From Sacculina carcini (lineage: Eukaryota; Arthropoda; Thecostraca; Sacculinidae), in contig OU696574.1 in assembly GCA_916048095.2 (NCBI GenBank), positions 3,587,001 through 3,651,000 of the forward strand: a stretch of 64,000 nt of DNA. The letters run 5' to 3'. Both the position numbers and the translations under genes were made by a program. Below are positions 11,915 through 20,505 of this stretch, piece after piece. How positions within the stretch are numbered: position 1 is the first letter of the stretch; the number at the start of each line of letters is the position of its first letter. Below the pieces are notes generated by a model. That model had not been told where the DNA came from. It searched no databases and was given only the letters and a program-made list of their open reading frames with translations.

Positions 11915-12124
11915 GCGTAGATAATCTCAGGCTTCTGATTACAAATTATGGTCGAATCATTGTATTTTGTTATTAAAAACTAATAAGTTATATCATCATA
12001 GATTAGGCTGGGCTGGGTCAAGATAGGATAGTTGGGTTGGGTTTGGTATGTTTGGTTCCGGTTATATTGGGTTTAAATGATAGCGGAATATATGATAATT
12101 TTTAGCACTAAATATTATAGTGGT
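11915..12124 (+). other. Helitron-array filler before the LTR
   Basis: It repeats the 'gattaggctgggttaggtcaag' and 'ggttgggttgggtttggta' motifs and the 'aatgatagcggaatatatgat' module seen at 4270, 6950 and 22140. It ends where the Gypsy LTR begins. Confidence 0.6.
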
Positions 12125-12341
12125 TGTGGCGTTTCCGCCAAGGTGGGAACCAAGTTTGCGACTGAAGGTGGATGGCAACGCGGCAATCGCGAAGAGTGGT
12201 TGTGGGTTGCGGAATGAGGATGGTGTTGTGATTGTATTGTTGTAGTTGTCATAAAAGATATTGTGATATATGTAAATAGTATGGTTTAACACAAAATTCA
12301 CGTTGATATTTGTGTTTGTATTTGGGGAACACTTAAACACA
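12125..12341 (+). mobile_element. 5' LTR of a decayed Gypsy element
   Basis: The segment starts TGTGGCGTTT and ends AAACACA, immediately before a PBS-like sequence and then a gag reading frame. TG...CA ends and position support an LTR of about 217 bp; no matching 3' LTR is found in the window. Confidence 0.5.
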
Positions 12342-12345
12342 AAAG

Positions 12346-12364
12346 TGGGGTCAGAATTGGGATC
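12346..12364 (+). promoter_or_regulatory. Primer binding site of the Gypsy element
   Basis: TGGGGTCAGAATTGGGATC starts four bases after the LTR. It resembles the TGG-starting PBS of mag-like Gypsy elements; the exact tRNA is not determined here. Confidence 0.45.
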
Positions 12365-12422
12365 AAGTGAAGGTTGTGTTGAATACTGGTTTTGAGATAT
12401 ATTGGGGGTTAAAAAAACTCAA

Positions 12423-13687
12423 ATGGCGGCATCACCAGATATTATGGCATTGATAGAAGCACAAAACAAAAATATGCAGCTGATCTTGGAGGCACTAAAA
12501 AACGCGCACTTTCTGAGGAAACTCAGCGCACAAATGCTTCTAGTCAGTCAGCAATTTCTCGATACGAAGAATTAAAAAAATCCAGAGTCGTTTGATCAGT
12601 ACATGGTACGTTTCAACCAGCACCCCCAGGGGTACAATATCACGGATGGAGCACAACAACGAGCGATGTTTTTATTGTGGATCGGTGCAGAAACATTCAA
12701 CCTGCTGCAGAATTTGTATGAGACTCGTGACGATCTAAGGCAACAACCACTCGCGGAGCTAAAAGAGAAACTCCAGCTACACTTCAAGTCGTCGGTGCAG
12801 GTACAAGCAGCCTGGCACAAGTTTTACACTCACAAAATGCAACCGGGTCAAAGGTATGAGGACTGGGCAGCGCAGTTGCGAGGTTTGAGCACAGATTGCA
12901 AATTCGGGTGTTCAAAACAGGGGTTTACTGGCTCCTATGTGGACCAAATGATTTGTGATGTGATCATCAAAGAAGCACCACACCATGAAGTGAGGAGACA
13001 GTGTCTCATCGAAATGGATCCGACACTTGATCAAGTGCTGAAGAAAGCGGCGCTTTACGTCAGGACTGTCGAGACCGAACGTATATTGAGCGACCAACCA
13101 CCCAACAATGATTCTCAACAGGAAGATGCAGTGCAAAGAATTTCGGAGAAAAAATGTGAACATTTTGGCAAGCGGTCAAACCAGATAGAAATATTCAAAG
13201 GATGTCCGTAATGTTATGACACACATGAGCGACGAGATTGCCCAAGAAAGAACACCGAGTGTAATACATGTCACCGCATCGAACACATATCAGCAGTGTG
13301 TCGTGACGCTGAACTGCGTAGAAGCGCCGAAAGAAGGGGAATCCAGCAGCGCAGGCACAAAACAACAGATTCAGTGTATGCAGTGCAGCAAAATAACTAC
13401 AGAAGATGAGGTAACAAAGTTTTGATTCCAGTCATTGTCGGTGATCAAACAATGGAATTTCAGTGGGACGCGGCGGCGTGTTGCTCAATAATTGGATTGG
13501 ACGGAAGCAAAAGGTTGGGAAGTCCACCTATTTGTCCTACAGAGTGGCAATTAACAGCGTACGCGGACCACCCGCTCGAAGTAAAAGGCGAGTGCGTGGT
13601 GGACATCAGAGTCGGTGAACATCTACATAAAAATTGTACGCTGGTGGTTGTCGAGAACAACTCTTTGAGCGACGCACAACAGCATAT
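12423..13687 (+). pseudogene. Gypsy (mag/K02A2.6-like) gag and protease, broken
   Basis: From ATG at 12423 one frame runs through gag and protease with in-frame stops near 12571, 13209 and 13408. Gag matches the mag/K02A2.6-like group: ESFDQYMVRFNQH, then two knuckles near 13200-13310, CX2CX3HX4C (interrupted by the stop) and CX2CX4HX4C (CNTCHRIEHISAVC). The protease follows as 'VLIPVIVGDQTMEFQWDAAA'. Its active site should read D-T/S-G-A and reads DAAA, so it is inactive. The part between 12470 and 12570 may also be frameshifted. After about 13685 the reading changes abruptly to a Penelope-like protein, so RT, RNase H and integrase are missing. Confidence 0.75.
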
Positions 13688-14200
13688 TACTTTATACTAC
13701 ATAAATTTTATGTCTTCTGCGCACAAAGTCGACGAACGCGTCATGAAGGAGATTATTGAGAAAAATTGAGACCCACTGAACCAGAAAAAAGTGAAATTGA
13801 TAATTTATTATCGTTCACAAAAACATCAAGTCTGATATTGCGCAACAAAGCATGCAATGACAGGCCAGACAAGCTGCAGCGACATCATGTTGTCTACCGG
13901 TACACCTGTGAAAACGATGAGGGGTGCGGACCTCATTCCTACATCGGGATGACAACAAAAACGCTGTCGCGCCGTTTGACCTGCCATCTCAGCAACGGCG
14001 CTATCAAAAACCACAATGCATCGCCGCATAACACAAAAATTAGTCGAGAAGAAATAGTGGCAAGAACAGATATATTGGCGCACGAAACGGACAACAGGCG
14101 CTTGAAACTTTTGGAAGGGATTTACATAACAACAATGCGCGTAAAAATCAACGTGCAATTGGAGGAAAATGGTGTTCTCCCCACCCAAAGACCCCCATCA
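13688..14200 (+). pseudogene. Penelope-like element: RT end and GIY-YIG endonuclease
   Basis: The 5' part, YINFMSSAHKVDERVMKEII, resembles the RT-to-endonuclease linker of Penelope-like elements. A frame change near 13766 leads to LILRNKACND and then a GIY-YIG domain: HHVVYRYTC, SYIGMTTKTLSRRLTCHL, GAIKNHN, then ILAHETDNRRLKLLEGIYI. The YIG motif, the Arg in LSRRL and the Glu in LLEGIYI are the conserved nuclease positions. Short alternations between two frames around 13766-13830 show small indels. RT is absent and the piece abuts Gypsy protease directly. A GIY-YIG linked to this RT tail is diagnostic of Penelope-like elements. Confidence 0.8.
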
Positions 14201-14576
14201 AGCAGTGAGCTGAACGCGAGAACTTACAAATGTATATTTTTCTATTGGATAAGTGTTTTGCTTTTTGATTCATTGTATGTTATTAGTCGTTCCGCACGAC
14301 GGGCGGGTTTAGATATGAAGCGGGTTGAGGGAAAATATTGTGTCAAAATTAGAACAAAAATGATTAAATTTGGACTTTTCATTTGGTTCAGGTTTATATG
14401 AGTTTAATTTTTTTGAATTTGCACATTTTTTATGAATAAAGTATGAATTTTATTACATGAATTACACCGCACACAGGGCAGGTTTTCATGCTAATAGAAA
14501 ACAATATATCTACATTCAGCAGCACACATCATTCTGGTATCACGTTGTCAAATATAATATAATATAATATATCTCG
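14201..14576 (+). mobile_element. Helitron-like 3'-box fragment
   Basis: It carries boxes at about 14290 (CCGCACGACGGGCGGGTTT) and 14470 (CCGCACACAGGGCAGG), the latter followed by TTTTCATGCTAA, a CTRR-type Helitron 3' end. It continues into 'tctacattcagcagcacac' with an empty hAT MITE site at about 14532-14541. No gene is seen. Confidence 0.6.
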
Positions 14577-14741
14577 GAAAATATTCTGAAGGGATGTAAT
14601 TGTGAACTTATTGAGCCTATATATGACATCATCATGAACAGTCTAAAGCATGGAAAGGTACCGCTACAGTGGAAGAGCTCTAAAATTGTGCCGATACACA
14701 AAAAAGTTGCCAAAATTGACCAGCTCAACTACAGACCCATA
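14577..14741 (+). pseudogene. Non-LTR retrotransposon RT fragment
   Basis: The open frame reads ENILKGCNCELIEPIYDIIM, then NSLKHGKVPLQWKSSKIVPI and HKKVAKIDQLNYRPI. The blocks 'SL..G..P..WK...I.PI.KK' and 'NYRPI' are the start of the reverse transcriptase domain in CR1/Jockey-type LINEs. Only about 55 residues remain, and a Helitron-type box (CCGCACAAAGGGCGGG) follows directly. The clade cannot be fixed from so little. Confidence 0.7.
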
Positions 14742-15772
14742 CCCGCACAAAGGGCGGGTTTTCATGCTAATAGAAAACAATATATCTACATTCAGCAGCA
14801 CACATCATTCTGGTATCATGTTGTAAAATATTATTTACGACTGTTACCCAGGGTCATATTCGGGTAGAAAGCATGCATATACGCTGTTCAAATGGAAAAC
14901 CCACATGACCATGATAAATTCAGCTATATCGCGCACACTAGCCATTTGAGGTGCACTGCGATTCTGAGAACAAAACTCAATTTGCCCAAGTATTTGTGGT
15001 ATTTGTGGCTCACACCTGCCGTCTGATAAACCAGTCAGGTAGAAACTCACCGACACATACACACACATTTGCATACACATACACACCAACACGTATTCAC
15101 ACAAACACACTCACACACATAAACACACACAGCTTAGTTAATATAAAAAATTAGGGTGACATTTTGTTGCAAATGCAAATTTTGTATCATATAATCTGTT
15201 TGTCATAAGGAGCCCAAATATAAATATTTTAATGATCTGAAATAAGTATTAAATAAGTTATCAATGCAACTTTTGTTTTTAGCGCAACTTTTTCATTTTT
15301 AAGATCAACTATTTAGAATAAGGACAATTTTGAACTATTAGAACAATTATTTCACACTATCCAGAAAAATTGTCAGTTGTAAAGTTGTACAATGCAGCAT
15401 ATGTTCATATATTGTCAACATAAACTCGATAAGCCTGTATCTGGAAGACGTGTGAATATTGTGTCCGTGTGTGATGCTAGACATCCTGCGTGTGCATAGC
15501 ACCGCATACGGACATATATATGTATAGACACAATACAGACATATACAATACAATATGGACATAAATAATGGAATTAATCATTATACTCATTAAAACATAC
15601 CATTTGTGTATGTACATGTCTTATATAGTATTTGAACAACAAAATGAACTGTTTGGGCTCAATCTAGCATAATCATAAATATATTTTATCGGTAAATATA
15701 GGTGTAATGTTGAAATATGGAATGTAGGGAGGGTTTAAATGCTAGAGGGATATATGGTAGGTCATATTACAC
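14742..15772. repeat. Helitron 3' box plus dispersed repeat, copy 3
   Basis: A CTAA-type 3' end (box 14743-14760) is followed by the third copy of the unclassified repeat (about 14820-15700). Its GGTATCAC-type site, here changed to GGTATCAT, is empty. The minus-strand frame at 14844-15110 is open in this copy too. The last 70 bases resemble 9360-9440. Confidence 0.65.
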
Positions 15773-17576
15773 TTGGAAGCCAACAAGGTATCTGCCATCA
15801 CCGACTTTCCGCAGCCGTGTGACTCCGCTTCTCTCCGCCGGTTTCTCGGCATGGTTGGGCTCTACAGACGCATGATCCCCGGCTTTGCCAACATCATTCA
15901 TCCCCTGTCGGAGCTGACCAGAGTCCAACCAAATGTCGAGAAGATCACTCTCAACGACGCGGAGATAACATCCTTCAACAACATCAAACAAGCACTGGTG
16001 GACGCTTGCGCTCTGCCGCATCCACAGCCAGACTGCTCTAATTTGAGCTCGTGACGGACTGCTCCTCCACCGCAGCTGGTGCCGCCCTTCACCAGATGGT
16101 TGATGGCACACCACAGCCAATTTCCTTCATTTCCAAGAAGCTCTCCACTGCTCAGCGCAAGTACTCGGTCTATGACCGGGAGCTTCTGGCCGCGTACTAT
16201 GCCGTTATGCATTTCCGGCACTACTTGGAGGGTCGATCTGTGACTCTGTTGACGGATCACAATCCACTTGTCTCTGCATTCACCAGTCCGAACGTGGCCA
16301 AGTCGGACCGTCAACAGAGGCACTGGTCCTACATCACCGAGTATGTGTCCGACGTACAGCACATCAGGGGCGCGGATAACCGGGCTGCAGACTGCCTCTC
16401 GCGCAGCGCGAACGCTGTCCATGTAGATGTCTGCGACCTACCCGGGATTGCAGGTGCCCAGGCAGATGACGCCGAGACACAGTCTTCCGCTGCGTCGCTC
16501 ACGCCATTCAAGACGTCCGGTGATCACATCTTGATGTGTGACACAACAACATCGCATCCCAGACCGTTTTGCCAGTAAAATGTCACCTACCGGTTTTCCA
16601 ACAAATGCATGGTCTCTGCCATCCTGGCACAACGGCTAGCATCAATATGTTGAAGTCTCGGTACGTCTGGCCGAGAATGGAACATGACATTAAATCGTGG
16701 GTGTGGAATTGCATAGACTGTCAGCAGGTCAAGATCACCCGGCACACCAAATCGCCTCTAACTGATTTATCAGTGTCCAGCACGCGCTTTGAGCGTGTCC
16801 ACATTGATATCGTTGGACCTCTGCCACCTGCCACATCGCGCAGTCATCCTTTCTCCACTCCCTATCGGTACATCCTGACCTGTATCGACAGAGCCAGTCG
16901 CTGGTCGGAGGCCGTACCGATGACAGACATCACTGCCGCGTCCGTCGCTGAGGCTTTTTTGACCCAGTGGGTGTCCAGGTTCGGTGTGCCATTGTGTGTG
17001 GTGACCGATCGTGGCACCTAATTTGAGTCGGAGCTATTCAGTGAGCTCGCACAGTTAGTCGGGTTTCACCGATTACGGACCACGGCATAGAGACCGGAAT
17101 CCAATGGGCTTGTGGAGCGACTTCATCGGGTTATTAAAACTTCCATTATGGCCCGCAAACAGTTCTGGCTCTCAGCGCTGCCCGTGGTCATGTTGGGAGT
17201 GCGACTGTTGCCTACGGAATCCGGTGTCTCACCCTTCACGGCCGCCACCGGCGGATATCTGCTGTGCCCGCGAGTCCTGAAGGGCGATACCGTCTCAACT
17301 AAGGCACAGCACGAGTTCGTGGTAGACCTTACCAGGAGGATGTAGGAGGTGGATTTTCACAGCATGTCTGCCGGCACAGCGCATTGTAAACCGGCGTCCT
17401 ACCTGCCAGCTCGACTGATGACCTGCGAGCAGGTGTGGGTGTGCGTGGATCGAGTCCGCCGGACGCTTGAAGCACCGTATCGCGGTACGTTTCGGGTACT
17501 GTCTAGGTCACCCAAGGTGTTCAAAATCTCCCTGCCGACCGTTGGGTCCGTAACTGTGTGCATCGACCGCCTGTGA
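15773..17576 (+). pseudogene. Ty3/Gypsy pol, 5'-truncated (RT thumb, RNase H, integrase)
   Basis: The reading opens in the RT connection, LRRFLGMVGLYRRMIPGFA. RNase H follows after a frameshift near 16051: TDCSSTAAGAAL, YDRELLAAYYAVMHFRHYLEG, LLTDHNPL and the terminal ADCLSR. After another frame change near 16569 comes integrase. It has a zinc region with HPGTTAS and CIDCQQ, and a catalytic core with [16 protein letters not shown] and SNGLVERLHR, so all three acidic residues are still encoded. In-frame stops lie near 17020 (CAA to TAA by look), 17088 and 17343. A C-terminal VWVCVDR...L..PYRGTFRVL block precedes the stop at 17574. Gag, protease and most of RT are missing. The general form is CsRn1-like Gypsy. 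Confidence 0.88.
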
Positions 17577-18321
17577 CCGGCCGTCGTATCCGCCGCTGTT
17601 TCGCCGACCACGCCGCCCCGACAGACAACATAAACGCCTACACCGGCCCCGAGAACATCCGCCAGCGCGCAACCTGCTCCGATGCCGGCTCCACGTGCTT
17701 CGCCGCCACAACAGACTACAACTCGAGCCGGGCGAACAGTAAGATTGTTTCGTAGGAATCACAAAATTAACCCAGATTTTCATTACTTTTGATTTATTCA
17801 GTGTTTAATTTATACACGTATTACTTGTATTTGTAACTTGTATCTATAAATGTGTATACCTGTACGTTTATATTTTATACATAACTATGCGTTTGATGTG
17901 TTACGCATATGTACAGTCGCGTGTTATTCGTACTTTTGACATAAGTGCGCAACCCTGCTTGTTTTGTGTATCATGTATTATGTTCCATTTTGTACCGTGT
18001 TTATACTGCGATCATACCTGTTTACTGCCACATGTCACTTGCATCGGGATTCGTGCTGGCATGGACAATTCGTGTGCTTAAATTGTTTCAACTGTTATGT
18101 AGTTTTGTGTACGCCACGCATGTATGACTGTGTGTGCATGTTCTGAACACGATTGTCTTCAAGCATGCGCGGATTGCCGAGTTTCAAATTATGTGTGTAT
18201 TTGCTGTGTTTTACCGGTTGAGTTGCATATGTTGATGTCTTCACTATTTGTTATTTTGTATGAACCCTGATTTACTGTTTTCGCTTACTCTCCACCAGCT
18301 CCGCTTCTGGTGGGGGAGTCT
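17577..18321 (+). other. 3' noncoding part of the Gypsy element with polypurine tract
   Basis: No convincing coding beyond a proline/threonine-rich tail. The last bases, GCTTCTGGTGGGGGAGTCT (18303-18321), form a polypurine tract directly before the LTR. The same 'GCTTCTGGTGGGGGAG' core recurs before the LTRs of the TRIM-like array at 39.6-41.4 kb on the minus strand. Confidence 0.6.
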
Positions 18322-18738
18322 TGTGGTGTATCATATCAAGTTGCACTTTGCTTGAATATTTGTATGTGGGTGTGTATGTGTATGTGAAGCAGCATCTGTG
18401 CTAGTGTGTATGTGTGTATGTGTGCAGGTGCGTCTGTGTGTGTGTGCATGTGTGTGCGCATCTGCATGTATAGCTTGCATTGGTAGCCTGACGCTTACAT
18501 TCCAGGAATAGGCGCTTGCAACCGGTGACAGCTTGCAACGTCAGATGATCCTGACATATCATATTACCTGAGGCTGTATCAGATGTGTCGCTGATTGAAC
18601 ACAGGAGTGAATTGACAATTGTGCTTGGTATGGCTGGGCGTGTGTATCAATTGCTTGTGCGTGTTACTTTGTGTGGTGTTCTTCGTTCGAATATAGTGCT
18701 TGTGAACATGGTCATTATCACACCGGAGTAACACCACA
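18322..18738 (+). mobile_element. 3' LTR of the Gypsy element (417 bp)
   Basis: It starts TGTGGTG and ends CACCACA, a perfect 7-bp terminal inverted repeat, directly after a polypurine tract. The interior is rich in TGTGTATG runs. Helitron-array sequence resumes right after it with 'agtacttgagcaaatgatg', so the element inserted into such an array. Confidence 0.75.
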
Positions 18739-19143
18739 AGTACTTGAGCAAATGATGTTGGGGAATGATGTTGAGTTATAAATATATTTTGGAAACATTC
18801 TGATGAAAATGTGTCATCGTTTTCCATCATCTTTATTGTTTGATTCGTGTTTGAACACTGAATCATTCCGAACGACCGGCATGTATAAATATGGCGCCAT
18901 TTGAGGGAAAATATTTTGCCAAAATATAGATATAAATATTCACATCCTGACATTTCTATTGGTGAACACTTTTCAAGGGTTTACTATTTTCTTTTTTAAT
19001 TTCTATTCCTTTTCCATTATGAACTGAATATGAGTTGCATTGTATGAATTGTTCCGCACAACGGGCGGGTTTAAATGCTAGTCTATATATATATAAGAGT
19101 CATGGCGGGTTTAAATGCTATTCTATAATGTACGCCACAAATA
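18739..19143 (+). mobile_element. Helitron-like 3'-box array ending in CTAG
   Basis: Boxes at about 18868 and 19053 (CCGCACAACGGGCGGG), the latter followed by TTTAAATGCTAG (CTAG at 19078-19081) and then TCTATATATATATAAGAG, the start of a second unit that breaks off after about 20 bases. Confidence 0.65.
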
Positions 19144-19561
19144 TTGTGGCGTACACATCTATATAGTTTTATGTTTTCTTGTGATTCTATTTTTCATGAT
19201 TCGATGTAGCGGGCATATTTTTAGTTATAACTTTGCGTTATAACAGCATACCAAATATACGGTATGAATCCGCTCTGTGCTTGCAAACGCTGTTGTTGCT
19301 AAGTGCGTGAGCAATGTCAATGAGCAATGTCAGCACTCTCAGATGCCCTAAATTTAGCAACTAAATTTAGCACCGGACAAGCGCTAGTCACTAGGCACAA
19401 GGCATATAACACAAAACATCGAAACATGAATCACGCAAAATCAACGCAAACACACAACGCAAATACGGTAATGCAAAGTTTTTAAAATATGCACTTCACA
19501 TCGAATCATGAAAAATAGAATTACAAGAATACACATAACTATATAGATGTGTACGCCACAA
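19144..19561. mobile_element. Mariner-type MITE (418 bp, ~65-bp inverted repeats)
   Basis: The left end, TTGTGGCGTACACATCTATA, continues about 65 bases to 'catgattcgatgt'; the right end is its inverted copy with a few changes. TA lies on both sides (19142-19143 and 19562-19563), as expected for a TA target duplication. A further inverted piece, GTACGCCACAA, sits just left of the element, so the end of another copy abuts it. The interior codes for nothing. Confidence 0.75.
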
Positions 19562-19698
19562 TATCGAATATAAGAGAGCCTAGGTTATGAGAGAGTATTT
19601 CTTCTATAATTACAAGAATACACAAAACTATATAGATGTGTACGCCACAATATCGAATATAAGAGAGCCTAGGTTATGAGAGAGTATTTCTTCTATAT
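19521..19698 (+). repeat. 89-bp tandem duplication of MITE right end plus flank
   Basis: The unit from 'ttacaagaatacaca' through the MITE right end and 'gagagcctaggttatgagag' occurs at 19521-19609 and again at 19610-19698 with few differences. Confidence 0.8.
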
Positions 19699-20043
19699 TG
19701 TTTCTATAATGTTCTGTTATTATAATCATTCATCCTTGTGTCAAATTTTTGCAGAAAAATTATTATTATACAAATCTGCAAGAGACAAGTCTCATTAGAT
19801 TTTCCTTAGCCACCTTTTCGTATATAATCATGCATTCGCCAAACCTAAAGTAACACAATTATTCACCACAAAATAAAACAATATGTTTCAAGATGTTGGG
19901 TATCGTTGTTACATATAGTAATTTTTGCTTGTAGACAATCAACAACACGAATCTTAACTTGAACACACACACACACTCTGACAAAATACACAATATGCTG
20001 TCCCCAATATGTAGAAATGCTACAAATATAAGCAATAACTCAC
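19699..20043. other. Non-repetitive island, no gene assigned
   Basis: This stretch shares no obvious repeat with the rest of the window. It is AT-rich with a short CA run near 19967. It would be intron if the exon candidate at 20044-20193 is real. Confidence 0.35.
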
Positions 20044-20193
20044 CACAGCCATACAATATGCCAATAGTAAGCATCGTGCGAGAATTCAACTGAGAAGATA
20101 CCACGGTGAAAAATCCGATCACTGGCTTAACGTTCGATAATGGATTATTATCACCGATACGTACAAAATGATATTTTTGTTTGTGGAAGTCAC
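20044..20193 (-). CDS. Candidate host exon, unidentified membrane-like protein
   Basis: On the minus strand a 116-residue open frame spans 19859-20209. Inside it, 20044-20193 is bounded by a T-rich stretch ending in GAAG (acceptor-like) and by CTGTG followed by GTGAGT (a strong donor). The exon would be 150 bases with phase 1 at both ends. It encodes DFHKQKYHFVRIGDNNPL, then SNVKPVIGFFTVVSSQLNS and RTMLTIGILYGC, with two hydrophobic stretches. I do not recognise the protein. It lies in the only clearly non-repetitive island in this part of the window, which makes a host exon conceivable. It could equally be a chance frame. No second exon was found nearby. Confidence 0.25.
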
Positions 20194-20235
20194 CTTCAGA
20201 GCAACACAAAAAACTCTAACGTTGAGTGAACAGGA

Positions 20236-20505
20236 ACGATCAACGTATCGGTGTGATCTGATTCAAAGTCACTTCGTCTAGGTGGCGTTGGTCTGTGATA
20301 AGTCAACGCCACCTAGACTACAGGCCCGTTCACCAAAATATTACATCATCGATTACTGGCGATTGACTCGTACGGGCGGTACGCGTTGTCATTGTAACTT
20401 GTATGTTAGTGCGGGTGTTTCACTTGCATTCTGGCTCAACTCACTACAAAAATCATGCGGCCAACATAAAAAGCTTCATGTACAATTATAAATGGAATAA
20501 CTGAA
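20236..20505 (+). repeat. Left arm of an inverted segmental duplication
   Basis: The segment recurs in inverted orientation at 54754-55668, where a ~640-bp insertion splits it. Both arms are directly followed by a Helitron-like 5' end at the same site (AA|TCTATATATATA), so the Helitron was in place before the duplication. Confidence 0.75.
20276..20318. repeat. Perfect 15-bp hairpin (left arm)
   Basis: Arms GTCTAGGTGGCGTTG (20276-20290) and CAACGCCACCTAGAC (20304-20318) with a 13-base loop. The stem is identical in the inverted copy at 55590-55632. Confidence 0.9.

Noticed and set aside
18361-18480. Z-DNA or regulatory TGTGTATG run in the Gypsy LTR
   Set aside because: Simple-sequence drift inside an LTR; no further signal supports a function.
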